Notes: generated by a model not told the origin, from the sequence alone. A stretch of 64,000 nt of DNA from Streptomyces sp. RB17 (GCF_009604455.1 NZ_WEGL01000009.1:124001-188000); one strand, 5' to 3'. Shown: positions 31,600 through 39,814, counted from the first letter of the stretch. Made by a program: numbers and translations.

Positions 31600-31829
31600 T
31601 CAAGAAGGTCGTCGCTGCTGCGGCTGCCACCGGTGGGCTGGTTCTCGCGGGCGCGGGCCTCGCCGTCGCAGACTCCGGAGCCCAGGGTGCTGCCGTGCAC
31701 TCCCCGGGCATCGTCTCCGGCAACGTCATTCAGGTCCCCGTGCACGTCCCGGTGAACGTCTGCGGCAACACGGTCAACGTGATCGGGCTCCTGAACCCCG
31801 CCTTCGGCAACACCTGCGTCAACAAGTGA
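31596..31829 (+). CDS. chpH: Short chaplin (ChpH-like)
   Basis: 77 residues: Sec signal peptide MIKKVVAAAAATGGLVLAGAGLAVA (about 1-25), then one chaplin domain DSGAQGAAVHSPGIVSGN, VIQVPVHVPVNVCGNTVNVIG, LLNPAFGNTC with the two conserved Cys. Secreted chaplins assemble into amyloid-like hydrophobic films that let aerial hyphae break the surface. The ribosome binding site aaggagg is 5 bp from ATG 31596 and lies in a perfect inverted repeat. Assigned to ChpH from its position beside a two-domain long chaplin, as in S. coelicolor chpC-chpH. Confidence 0.92.
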   Translation: MIKKVVAAAAATGGLVLAGAGLAVADSGAQGAAVHSPGIVSGNVIQVPVHVPVNVCGNTVNVIGLLNPAFGNTCVNK

Positions 31830-31865
31830 CGACGACCTCCTGAGGGGGGCGTCTTTTCCAAGCCG

Positions 31866-31902
31866 TCGGCCCCGGAGCGCGCGCCACGCGCTCCGGGGCC
31901 GA
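31866..31902 (+). terminator. Terminator after short chaplin gene
   Basis: A perfect 15-bp stem (31866-31880 with 31888-31902) and 7-nt loop, 37 bp after the chaplin stop. It separates the two chaplin transcription units. Confidence 0.8.
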
Positions 31903-31951
31903 CTGGCCTTTCCGCGAGGCACAGCAGGATCGAAGGCAGGGGAAGATCAGA

Positions 31952-32725
31952 ATGCGACAGGGCACCCGTAAGGGCCTGATGACCATGGCGGCGGCCACGG
32001 GTGTGATCGCCGCCGCGAGCGGCTACGCCCACGCCGACGCCGGCGCGTCCGGCGCCGCCACCGGCTCGCCCGGCGTACTGTCCGGCAACCTGGTGCAGGC
32101 GCCGGTGCACGTTCCGGTGAACGTGTGCGGCAACACCGTGAACGTCGTCGGGCTGCTCAACCCGGCGGTGGGCAACAGCTGCACCAACCACGGCGGCACG
32201 TCCGGCGGCCACGGCGGCTCCCACGCGGGCGGGCACACCGCCGGCTCGCCCGGCGTCGGCTCCGGCAACACCGTCCAGGTGCCGATCGACGTCCCGGTGA
32301 ACGTCTGCGGCAACAGCGTGAACGTCATCGGGGCGGGCAACGCCGCCAAGGACAACGACTGCGCCAACGGAGGCGGCGATCACCACGGCCGGCCGCCGGG
32401 GGGCGGGCACGGCAACCCGCCCGGAAACCCGGGACAGCCGGGCCGGCCTGGACACCCCGGGCACCCGGGCCATCCCGGCCACCCCGGTCAGCCGGGGCAC
32501 CCGGGCAGTCCGACGACCCCGCCCGGTAAGGGCGGTCACACGCCCCAGGGCCCGCACGGGTCGACTCAGGTCACGCAGCACGGCGGCCGCTCCGACCAGC
32601 CCTTGACCAACGCGCAGCTCGCGCACACCGGCAGCGACCTGCCGGTGGGCCTCGCGCTGCCGGTCGGCGCGGGCGCGCTGCTCGCGGGCGCGGTGCTCTA
32701 CCGCAAGGCACGGGCCGCGGCGTAG
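31952..32725 (+). CDS. chpC: Long chaplin with two chaplin domains and sortase sorting signal (ChpC-like)
   Basis: 257 residues: signal peptide to about residue 30 (ASGYAHADA), chaplin domain 1 at about 33-73 (SPGVLSGN...VCGNTVNVVGLLNPAVGNSC), a Gly/His linker, and chaplin domain 2 at about 92-132 (SPGVGSGN...VCGNSVNVIGAGNAAKDNDC). A Pro/Gly/His collagen-like stretch (repeated GHPGHP triplets) is followed by a C-terminal sorting signal LAHTGSD, hydrophobic helix and RKARAAA tail. The LAxTG motif fits class E sortases, which anchor long chaplins ChpA-C to the wall. Confidence 0.93.
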   Translation: MRQGTRKGLMTMAAATGVIAAASGYAHADAGASGAATGSPGVLSGNLVQAPVHVPVNVCGNTVNVVGLLNPAVGNSCTNHGGTSGGHGGSHAGGHTAGSPGVGSGNTVQVPIDVPVNVCGNSVNVIGAGNAAKDNDCANGGGDHHGRPPGGGHGNPPGNPGQPGRPGHPGHPGHPGHPGQPGHPGSPTTPPGKGGHTPQGPHGSTQVTQHGGRSDQPLTNAQLAHTGSDLPVGLALPVGAGALLAGAVLYRKARAAA

Positions 32726-32793
32726 CGGGCAGCGTCGAGTACGCCGAGTACGGAACCGGCCGTGCGGCGCGGTGAGCCGTGCGGCGCGGGAAG

Positions 32794-32830
32794 CGGAGCG
32801 GGCCCTGCCAGGTCGGTGGGGCCCGCTCCG
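32794..32830. terminator. Bidirectional terminator between chpC-like and DUF5703 genes
   Basis: An 11-bp stem (cggagcgggcc 32794-32804, ggcccgctccg 32820-32830) between convergent genes. Confidence 0.65.
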
Positions 32831-32845
32831 TTCAGGCGGCCGGCC

Positions 32846-33034
32846 TCACCACGTGGCACGCACCTGGCGGATGATCCGTCGGCGCAACCGCACCCTGCGG
32901 CTGCCGTCGCGCAGCAGGCTCAGGCGGTCCAACTCCCAGTGTCCGTACTCGGCATGGTCCGTCAGTAGACGTGTGGCCTCCTTGCGGGACACCCCGCGAG
33001 GCACGTACACGTCGACAAATTCGTATTCCGGCAT
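32846..33034 (-). CDS. DUF5703 family protein
   Basis: 62 residues: MPEYEFVDVYVPRGVSRKEATRLL, HAEYGHWELDRLSLLRDGSRRVRLRRRI. This is a small basic actinobacterial protein that I recognise as DUF5703, of unknown function. It is usually found beside the chaplin pair. Divergent from the acidic protein gene at 33082, with 47 bp between starts. Confidence 0.8.
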   Translation of the reverse strand: MPEYEFVDVYVPRGVSRKEATRLLTDHAEYGHWELDRLSLLRDGSRRVRLRRRIIRQVRATW

Positions 33035-33081
33035 CGCATCTATTGTGCGGGCTGGGGCTCGGTACGGATAGCGTCTGCACT

Positions 33082-33765
33082 ATGTCTGATGCTGCGCAGC
33101 CCACCGCTGCCGAGGTACGCGCCGCCGCCGAGGCGATCAAGACCGCGCTCGACCGTCATCTGGCCGCGGTCGAACGCAGGTCGGGTGAGGACGACCCGGC
33201 CGTCTTGGAGGCGTTCAACCAGCTGGCCGCGGCCGCCGAGGCGTACGACGAGCTGCTCTACGACCGCTACGACGAGGTCACGCCCTTCGAGATCCCCAGC
33301 GCGGAGGAGTCCCTGCCGCCGTACGCGGGCCCCGAGGAACCGAACGCGATCAGCGTGCTGATCCGCCGCGACTACGCCGTGGTGGAACCCCAGCGGCTGC
33401 TGGCGCAGGCCCAGCGGGTCGAGGCGGCGGAGTACGAGGCCGCGGGCGGCCTGGCCGAGGACGCCGAGGGTACGGTTCCGGGCGCGCTGGGCATCCTCTT
33501 CGGCGAGTTCGAACCGGACGAGATCGCCTCGCGGCACAAGGAGTTCGGTCTGGAGGAGGGCGACTCCACGCTCTGGGTCACCGCGGCGGACGAGACCCCC
33601 GAGGCGGGGGAGTGGCTGGACGCGCCGTTCGAGCACATCGACGCGCAAGGGGTCGTGTGCCGGTTCGATGTGAGCGCGGTGTTCGACGACGAGGACGACG
33701 AGGAAACGGACGAGGACGAAGACCTTGAGTTCGTCGAGGACGAGGTCCAGGGCGTCGAGAGATGA
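33082..33765 (+). CDS. Conserved acidic hypothetical protein
   Basis: 227 residues from ATG 33082. An N-terminal helical part (AAEVRAAAEAIKTALDRHLAAVERR, residues about 8-33, then EAFNQLAAAAEAYDELLYDRYDEV) precedes a mixed domain and a strongly acidic tail (FDDEDDEETDEDEDLEFVEDE). No catalytic motif, signal or membrane segment. An actinobacterial conserved protein without a name known to me; a nucleic-acid- or protein-binding accessory role is possible but not shown. Confidence 0.75.
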   Translation: MSDAAQPTAAEVRAAAEAIKTALDRHLAAVERRSGEDDPAVLEAFNQLAAAAEAYDELLYDRYDEVTPFEIPSAEESLPPYAGPEEPNAISVLIRRDYAVVEPQRLLAQAQRVEAAEYEAAGGLAEDAEGTVPGALGILFGEFEPDEIASRHKEFGLEEGDSTLWVTAADETPEAGEWLDAPFEHIDAQGVVCRFDVSAVFDDEDDEETDEDEDLEFVEDEVQGVER

Positions 33766-33840
33766 CGGTGGCCGGCGGTGCCGTGGGGCCTGAGGCCGGT
33801 ACGGCACCGCCGGACTCCGCCGCTGTGGCTGTTCGCCGGC

Positions 33841-33888
33841 GGCGGACAGACATCCAGAAGATCTGGCGGACAGACATCCAGTAGATCT
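33841..33888. repeat. 24-bp tandem duplication at convergent gene ends
   Basis: ggcggacagacatccagaagatct (written as two halves, ggcggacagaca + tccagaagatct) at 33841-33864 is followed directly at 33865-33888 by a copy with one change (a to t). The second copy reaches into the stop codon of the minus-strand RecD2-like gene. Confidence 0.85.
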
Positions 33889-36421
33889 ATGCGGGCACCT
33901 GCGTGCGCAGCAGCGTCTGCAGGCGGGTCGTGCGAGGCTTGGCCGGGGTCTCCGCCACCGCTTTCGGCAGCGCCTGTTCCACGCCGTGGACCACGGACAG
34001 ATGCCGCTCCGCCCGGCCGAAGGCCGTGTACACCCAGGGCCTGCTGAGCGCCTGCGCGGCGTCGCCGGGCAGCACGACGACCGCCGCCGGCCAGCGCGCG
34101 CCCACCGCCTGGTGTGCGGTCAGCGCCCAGCCGTGCCGTACGGCGCCCTCCACCCGCTCGCGCGGTACGACCACCGGGGCGCCCGCGCACGACAGGTGCA
34201 GTCCGTCCGCGTCGGCCTTCACCACCACGCCCGGCACCGAACGGCCCGGGGCGGGGGAGTAGACGATCCGGTCGCCGGGGTCGAAGCCGCCGAACCGGCC
34301 CGGGCCGGGGTTGAGGCGCTCCTTCAGCGCGGAGTTGAGGGCGCGGGTCCCCGCGGCGCCGCCGTGCCCGGGGGTGATCACCACGGTCTGGTCGGCCGGG
34401 ACGCCGATGGCCCGCGGCACCGAGTCGGCGACCAGCTGGACGGTCCGGTGCACGGCCTCGCCCGCGTCCCGCACCGGGACGATGACGATCTCCTTGCCCG
34501 GAGCGGCCACCTGGTTCAGCTCGCCGATGCCGATGCCGGAGACCAGCTCGCCGATCGGACCGGCGTCGGGCCGACGGGAGGAGAGCTGCGGGCAGACGCG
34601 GGCGGCGAGCAGGTCGGCGAAGACCCGCCCCGGTCCGGCCGACCACAGCACAGCCGGGTCGCCGCTGAGCACCAGCCGGGCCCCGTCGGGCAGCGACTCC
34701 ACCAGCATCGCGGCGCTCTCCACGTCGAGCTGCGGCGCGTCCAGCACGATCAGCAGATCGAGTTCCAGTGCCCCGTCCGCGTCCCGGCCCGGCCCCTCGG
34801 CGCCGGAGAGCAGACCGGCGACCGTGCCCACGCCGTGCTCCGCCGGGCCCGGGCCCGGCAGGGCGGCGAGGCGGTGGCGTCCGTCGGGAGTGTGGCAGAC
34901 GGCGAAGGCGCGCAGGCCCGCGGCGCGGGCGGCACCGAGCAGCGCGGCCGGTTCGGCACGGGCCGCCTCCCCGCCGGTGTGCAGCACCAGGCCGTGCCCG
35001 GCGACCGCGCGGGCCAGCTCGGCCGAACCGCCGGAGGCGGCGTCGACCGCCGCCTGCCAGGCCTGTTCGGTGTCCTTGGACAGCGAGTTGACCAGCCGCG
35101 CCAGGCCGTCGGCGAGGCTCTCCTCGGCCAGTGCGTACCGCTCCAGGCCGACGAGCACCCGGACCGGCCGCTCCTCCTCGTCCTCGCCCTCCGCCGCCAC
35201 CTCGGGCGCGGCGGCGCCCGGTTCCTCCGGGGCGTCCTGGAACGCCAGGACCTCGCCCTCCGTGAGCGTGCTCTGCACCGCCGCGTCCGGGTCCGGCACG
35301 CCCTGCTTGCCCAGCGCCGCGGTGAGCGTGGGCAGTTCCAGCGCGGTGTGCCCCGCCAGGGCCGCCTGCTCCAGCAGCCAGGCGGTGATCGCGCGAGCCC
35401 GCCGCTCGTCGCCCGGGCCGCAGGCGGCGCCGAGCAGGCCGCGCGCGAAGCCGTCGGCCTGTTCGGGCCGTACGCCGCCGGTCCGCAGCAGCTGCCAGGG
35501 GTCCTCGCGGAGCGCCGCGTCGGCGCCCTCGCCGAGCGCCGCGGCCACCTGGGGAGCCAGGGCCTCGGGCGCGCCGCCCTCGGTCAGCACCCGGCGCACG
35601 CCCTCCACCGCCTCCGGTGCCGGGGTGCTGGGTGTGACAGCGGCCGGGGCGGGCGCGGGCTGGGACCGGCGTACGGGCTCCGGGGCCGGGCGGCGCGGGG
35701 CCGGCGCGGGCTCGGCGAACACCGGACCCACCGGCTTCTCGCCGCTCTCCACCGCCCGCACCGCCGCGAGCAGATCGGCCGCCCTGCCGCTGAGCTTGGT
35801 GCCGCTCTCGATCGGGCCCCTCTTCTCCGCCTTGCGCCGCTCGATCCGCTCCCGCTCCACCTGCTGCGCAGCCAACTCGGCCTCGGCCTCGGACAACTGC
35901 GCCGCGTCACCGGCACCCCCGTCGCCGGTGCCGCCGTCTGCTCCGCCGTCGCCGTCCGTGGCCGCGCCGGTGCCGCCGTCGGCTCCACCCGTGCCGGTTC
36001 CGGCTTCGCCTGCGCCCCTGCCTTCGTCTGCGCCGCCCGCGCCTTCGGCTCCGCCGTCGCCGTCCGTTGCCGCGCCGGTCTCGCTCGCCGGCTCGCCGCT
36101 CGCCGGCCCGCCCGCGCCGGTGCCGCTTTCGGCTCCGCCCGCGCCGGTGCCGCCGTCGGCTCCACCCGTGCCGGTTCCGGCTTCGCCTGCGCCCCTGCCT
36201 TCGTCTGCGCCGCCCGCGCCTTCGGGTCCGTCCCCGCCGTCCACGCGCGCCTCCCCCGTGCCGGCCTCGCCTCGCGCCCCGCTCGCGTCGCCCTCGGCGC
36301 CGTTCGACTCGGTGCCGTGCGCAGGGCGGGGCGCCGCAGAGGCGGATTCCCCGCCCTGGGTCTCGGATGTGTCCGGCGTCCCCGGCCCGGTTTCCTCCGT
36401 GGTCTCCGGCTCCGTGCTCAC
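33887..36421 (-). CDS. RecD2-like helix-hairpin-helix protein with degraded ATPase motifs
   Basis: 844 residues. Residues 1-175 are low-complexity Gly/Ala/Thr/Asp/Glu with an internal duplication. A basic helix (about 185-200) and a helix-hairpin-helix region like RecD2 (about 270-380) follow, then two RecA-like domains. Where RecD2 has the P-loop GGPGTGKTT this protein has LHTGGEAARAEPAAL (about 480). The Walker B DE is replaced in LLIVLDAPQLD (about 557), and the helicase motif VHKSQG becomes TAHQAVGARWP (about 770). The fold is kept but ATP hydrolysis looks lost. Probably a DNA-binding or partner protein rather than a helicase. Its stop is in a tandem duplication, and its start overlaps the aldo/keto reductase gene end (ATGA type). 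Confidence 0.8.
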   Translation of the reverse strand: MSTEPETTEETGPGTPDTSETQGGESASAAPRPAHGTESNGAEGDASGARGEAGTGEARVDGGDGPEGAGGADEGRGAGEAGTGTGGADGGTGAGGAESGTGAGGPASGEPASETGAATDGDGGAEGAGGADEGRGAGEAGTGTGGADGGTGAATDGDGGADGGTGDGGAGDAAQLSEAEAELAAQQVERERIERRKAEKRGPIESGTKLSGRAADLLAAVRAVESGEKPVGPVFAEPAPAPRRPAPEPVRRSQPAPAPAAVTPSTPAPEAVEGVRRVLTEGGAPEALAPQVAAALGEGADAALREDPWQLLRTGGVRPEQADGFARGLLGAACGPGDERRARAITAWLLEQAALAGHTALELPTLTAALGKQGVPDPDAAVQSTLTEGEVLAFQDAPEEPGAAAPEVAAEGEDEEERPVRVLVGLERYALAEESLADGLARLVNSLSKDTEQAWQAAVDAASGGSAELARAVAGHGLVLHTGGEAARAEPAALLGAARAAGLRAFAVCHTPDGRHRLAALPGPGPAEHGVGTVAGLLSGAEGPGRDADGALELDLLIVLDAPQLDVESAAMLVESLPDGARLVLSGDPAVLWSAGPGRVFADLLAARVCPQLSSRRPDAGPIGELVSGIGIGELNQVAAPGKEIVIVPVRDAGEAVHRTVQLVADSVPRAIGVPADQTVVITPGHGGAAGTRALNSALKERLNPGPGRFGGFDPGDRIVYSPAPGRSVPGVVVKADADGLHLSCAGAPVVVPRERVEGAVRHGWALTAHQAVGARWPAAVVVLPGDAAQALSRPWVYTAFGRAERHLSVVHGVEQALPKAVAETPAKPRTTRLQTLLRTQVPA
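35964..36048. repeat. 85-bp direct repeat, copy 1 (inside RecD2-like gene)
   Basis: Identical over 85 bp to 36141-36225, 177 bp (59 codons) away in the same frame. Encodes part of the Gly/Ala/Asp-rich N-terminus. Recombination between copies would delete or add 59 codons without a frameshift. Confidence 0.9.
36141..36225. repeat. 85-bp direct repeat, copy 2 (inside RecD2-like gene)
   Basis: Second identical copy of the repeat at 35964-36048, in the coding region for about residues 66-94. Confidence 0.9.
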
Positions 36422-37401
36422 AGCGTGCTCCAGTCGTGATCGGGATAGCGGTGCACGGGCGCCGACACATCGTCCAGCGCCCGGCAGATCTCGTCAGGAA
36501 GACTAAGGGCCTCCACTGACAATGCCGCCGTGAGCTGCTGCGCGTTGCGTGCGCCGACGATCGGCGCGGCCACGCCGGGCCGGTCCCGGACCCAGGCGAG
36601 GGCCACCTGGAGCGGGGTGACGGCGAGCCCGTCGGCGGCCGTCGTCACCGCGTCCACGATGCGCGTCGCCGTGTCGTCCAGGTACGGCTCGACGAACGGC
36701 GCCAGATGCTCGGAGGCGCCGCGCGAGTCCGCGGGAGTGGAGTGACGGTACTTGCCGGTCAGCACGCCCCGGCCGAGTGGGGAGGAGGGCAGCAGACCGA
36801 CGCCGAGATCCAGCGCGGCGGGCAGCACCTCCCGCTCCACGCCCCGCTGCAGCAGTGAGTACTCCATCTGCGTGCTGGCCAGTCGCGTGCGGATGCCCGG
36901 CGCCGCGAGCTGCCAGGTGGCGGCCTTGGCGAGCTGCCAGCCGCAGAAGTTGGAGACGCCCGCGTACCGCGCGCGGCCGCTGCTGACCGCTATGTCCAGG
37001 GCCTGGAGGGTCTCCTCCAGCGGGGTGCCGGGGTCGTAGGCGTGGACGTGCCACACGTCGACGTAGTCCGTGCCCAGGCGGGCCAGGGAGGCGTCGAGGG
37101 CGGCGAGCAGATGGCCCCGCGAGCCGTCGAAGCGGCGGTCGGGGTCGGGAACGCTGCCCGCCTTGGTGGAGATCACCAGGTCCCGGCGCGGCACCAGGCC
37201 GTCCATCAGCTGCCCGAGCAGATACTCCGCCTCGCCGTTGCCGTACACGTCCGCGGTGTCGACGAGGGTTCCGCCGGCTTCCCAGAACGCCTTCAGCATG
37301 TCCGCGGCGTCATGCTCGTCGGTGTCCCGGCCCCAGGTGAGGGTGCCGAGTCCGATCCGGGACACACGCAGGCCGGTACGGCCGAGATGCCTCTGCTCCA
37401 T
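36418..37401 (-). CDS. Aldo/keto reductase
   Basis: 327 residues: N-terminal MEQRHLGRTGLRVSRIGLGT, catalytic Asp and Tyr in LVDTADVYGNGEAE, Lys in VISTKAG, His in DVWHVHAYDP, and NADPH-binding SPLGRGVLTGKY and PIVGARNAQQL. It is a TIM-barrel reductase of carbonyls, closest to the YajO/Tas-type AKR groups; substrate unknown. The last codons overlap the start of the RecD2-like gene (36418-36421), so the two are co-transcribed. Confidence 0.92.
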   Translation of the reverse strand: MEQRHLGRTGLRVSRIGLGTLTWGRDTDEHDAADMLKAFWEAGGTLVDTADVYGNGEAEYLLGQLMDGLVPRRDLVISTKAGSVPDPDRRFDGSRGHLLAALDASLARLGTDYVDVWHVHAYDPGTPLEETLQALDIAVSSGRARYAGVSNFCGWQLAKAATWQLAAPGIRTRLASTQMEYSLLQRGVEREVLPAALDLGVGLLPSSPLGRGVLTGKYRHSTPADSRGASEHLAPFVEPYLDDTATRIVDAVTTAADGLAVTPLQVALAWVRDRPGVAAPIVGARNAQQLTAALSVEALSLPDEICRALDDVSAPVHRYPDHDWSTL

Positions 37402-37563
37402 GCGGGCGAGATTACTGGCCGGAACCGGTGCGGTGGGTTGCCTGTGGACAACCGGGTTGAGCCATGGGCCGATGTTTTCGGGTGCCCTGTGCCTCCTCCG
37501 ACCCCCACCCCCGCGCTAAGGTCGCCCCACAGGCACGTTACTCATGGGTAAGGGGATTCGGCC

Positions 37564-38619
37564 ATGCAACTCGGGATCAACCTCGGCTACTGGGGTGCCG
37601 GAATGGACGGGGACAATCTGGCCGTGGCCCAGGAGGCCGACCGGCTGGGCTTCTCCGTGTGCTGGGCCGCCGAGGCCTACGGCTCCGACGCGGCGACGGT
37701 GCTGTCCTGGGTCGCCGCCCAGACCGAACGCATCGACGTCGGCTCGGCCATCTTCCAGATCCCGGCCCGCCAGCCCGCGATGACCGCGATGACGGCCGCG
37801 ACGCTCGACTCGCTGTCCGGCGGCCGCTTCCGGCTGGGGCTCGGCGTGTCCGGCCCGCAGGTCTCCGAGGGCTGGTACGGCGTCAAGTTCGACAAGCCGC
37901 TCGCCCGCACCCGCGAGTACGTCGAGATCGTACGCAAGGCGATGACCCGGGAGCGGCTGACGTACGAGGGCGAGCACTGGACGCTGCCGCTGCCCGGCGG
38001 CCCGGGCAAGCCGATCAAGCTGACCGTGCACCCGCAGCGCGAGCACATCCCGCTGTACATCGCCGCGATCGGCCCGAAGAACCTGGAGCAGACCGGTGAG
38101 ATCGCCGACGGCGCGCTGCTGATCTTCCCCGCCGCCGAGCACCTGGAGGAGACCACCCTGACGTATCTGCGCGCGGGGCGTGAGAAGGCGGGCAGGACCC
38201 TCGACGGGTTCGACGTGTGCCCGACGCTGCCGATCGCGGTCGGCGAGGACAAGGACGTCGCCCGGCTCGCCGACACCTTCCGGCCGTACACCGCGCTGTA
38301 CGTCGGCGGCATGGGCAGCGCCAAGCAGAACTTCTACAACCAGCTCGCCCGGCGCATGGGATACGAGAAGGAAGCCGCCGAGATCCAGCAGAAGTACCTG
38401 TCCGGCGACAAGCAGGGCGCCGCGGCCGCGGTCCCGCAGGACCTCATCGACAAGACGACTCTGCTGGGTTCCGTCGACCGCATCGCCGACCGGATGAAGG
38501 CCTACGCCGCCGCCGGCGTCACCACGCTCAGCCTGTCGCCTGCCGGATTCACCCTGGAGGAGCGGATCGCCTCCCTGCGGGCCGGCCGCGAGGCCCTGGA
38601 GCGCGCCGGGCTGGCCTAG
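37564..38619 (+). CDS. LLM class F420-dependent oxidoreductase
   Basis: 351 residues starting MQLGINLGYWGAGMDGDNL. Luciferase-like TIM barrel with AQEADRLGFSVCWAAEAYGSDA, the IFQIPARQPAMTAMTAATLDSLSGGRFRLGLGVSGPQVSEGWYG core, and a C-terminal VDRIADRMKAYAAAGVTTLSL segment. It matches actinobacterial F420-dependent methylene-H4MPT-reductase-like and mycobacterial oxidoreductases, so cofactor F420 rather than FMN is inferred. The stop TAG 38617-38619 is within the CTAG target site of the MITE that follows. Confidence 0.88.
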   Translation: MQLGINLGYWGAGMDGDNLAVAQEADRLGFSVCWAAEAYGSDAATVLSWVAAQTERIDVGSAIFQIPARQPAMTAMTAATLDSLSGGRFRLGLGVSGPQVSEGWYGVKFDKPLARTREYVEIVRKAMTRERLTYEGEHWTLPLPGGPGKPIKLTVHPQREHIPLYIAAIGPKNLEQTGEIADGALLIFPAAEHLEETTLTYLRAGREKAGRTLDGFDVCPTLPIAVGEDKDVARLADTFRPYTALYVGGMGSAKQNFYNQLARRMGYEKEAAEIQQKYLSGDKQGAAAAVPQDLIDKTTLLGSVDRIADRMKAYAAAGVTTLSLSPAGFTLEERIASLRAGREALERAGLA

Positions 38620-38792
38620 GCCCTGTCGTCAAACTCCCTCCTGCCCCGCGACGCCATGCACGCACTCTCGCCGCACCGGACCCAGGCCCAAGTACATCCA
38701 GTACGAGGGCCAGGGTCCGGCACGCCGAGAGCACGCACCTGACGCCGCAGGGCCCGCCCTTCGGGCGGACGGCTGGAGTTTGACGACAGGGC
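38620..38792. mobile_element. MITE-like element, 173 bp, with 18-bp perfect terminal inverted repeats and CTAG target duplication
   Basis: Left end gccctgtcgtcaaactcc (38620-38637) and right end ggagtttgacgacagggc (38775-38792) are exact reverse complements. The 4-bp CTAG flanks both sides (38616-38619 and 38793-38796). The interior is a further imperfect inverted repeat (38650-38685 against 38723-38758), so the whole unit can fold into a long hairpin. It is too short to code for a transposase. I recall similar short elements in many Streptomyces genomes, mobilised by IS5-like enzymes. Confidence 0.85.
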
Positions 38793-38797
38793 CTAGG

Positions 38798-39025
38798 GAG
38801 ATTTCAGCGGCCGTGGTGGGGGCTCGGGGGTCTTCCCCGCCACGGCCGTCACCGGGAACAACGCGCCGGGCGCCGCGCGGTTACGACCCCGGCGTTCCTT
38901 CTTTCGGCCGAGTCGCCCGACACCCGTGTTGCGGCTCCCCTCCGCCCGCATTTGACTCGTTCTTTGCGGAAACCTGCGGAATTGCCCACAAGGTGCCGCG
39001 GAGTCTTCGCGGAGAGGTGGCGTCC
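38798..39025. other. Intergenic region between MITE and ferritin-like gene
   Basis: 228 bp without a convincing gene. An upstream in-frame extension of the ferritin-like ORF starts inside the MITE and lacks coding character. The end carries the ggagaggtgg ribosome binding site. No clear operator was found. Confidence 0.5.
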
Positions 39026-39814
39026 ATGCTGTCGGCCAAGAGTCTGTTCCAGGAGATCCTCGACAACGACGAGTCGTTCCGGCTCTTCTGCTCCGTCGCC
39101 GCCAGCGGGGAGTCCCAGGGCGGCTGGGAGAACGGGCGCATCGCCGCGCTGGTCCCGCCCGGCGAACGCGCCCTGGCCCCGAAGATCGCCCGGCACGGCG
39201 CCGACGAGGACAAACACGGGCGCATCTTCACCGCCCTGATGAAGAAGCGCGGGCTCACCCCCGTCGCCGTACCGCCCGACACCGACTACACCAAGCTGCT
39301 GGAGCGGCACGGCATCGGCCTCGCCCACGACAAGCTCCGGCGCGACGAGCCGCTCACCGAGCGGGACGTCATCGTCTACCTCGCCCACAGCCGCGTCACC
39401 GAACAGCGCGCCGCCGAGCAGATGGACCTGCTGCTCAGGCACTTCGCCGACCATCCCGAGGTGGGCAGGGCCGTCCGCATGATCTGCGCCGACGAGGACA
39501 ACCACCTCGCCTACACCCATGAGGAACTGCTGCGGTTCGCCGCCGCCGGGCACGGCCGGCTGATCCAGCGCACCCTGCGCGCGTGCGCCCTCGCCGAGAT
39601 CCGCGTCCACCGGGACGTCAGCCTCGCCGTGATGGCCCGCATGGGCCGCATCCTGGGCTGGTCCCGGACCAGGTACGCCCTGCTCGCCGCCTGCATCCAC
39701 GCGGTCTACGCCTACGAGCGGCTCGCCGGCTGGCGCCGCATGGTCACCCTCCGCATGCCCGAGCGCCGCGACCCCCTCGGCGGCCCCGCCGCCCCCGCCC
39801 ACGAGTTCGCCTGA
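39026..39814 (+). CDS. Ferritin-like domain-containing protein
   Basis: 262 residues from ATG 39026 (ggagaggtgg upstream). Four-helix-bundle carboxylate metal sites are suggested by ARHGADEDKHGRIF (ExxH near residue 55), TEQRAAEQMDLLLRHF and ICADEDNHLAYTHEELLRF (DExxH, about 150-170). This pattern fits a di-iron ferritin-like/rubrerythrin or oxygenase-type fold. A C-terminal basic, hydrophobic segment (RTRYALLAACIHAVYAYERL) may add a helix. Role unknown: iron handling or a di-iron oxidase are both possible. Confidence 0.78.
   Translation: MLSAKSLFQEILDNDESFRLFCSVAASGESQGGWENGRIAALVPPGERALAPKIARHGADEDKHGRIFTALMKKRGLTPVAVPPDTDYTKLLERHGIGLAHDKLRRDEPLTERDVIVYLAHSRVTEQRAAEQMDLLLRHFADHPEVGRAVRMICADEDNHLAYTHEELLRFAAAGHGRLIQRTLRACALAEIRVHRDVSLAVMARMGRILGWSRTRYALLAACIHAVYAYERLAGWRRMVTLRMPERRDPLGGPAAPAHEFA

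Noticed and set aside
38780..39025. N-terminal extension of the ferritin-like protein starting inside the MITE
   Set aside because: The extension is Pro/Arg/Ser-rich, begins in mobile DNA, and ATG 39026 has a good ribosome binding site.
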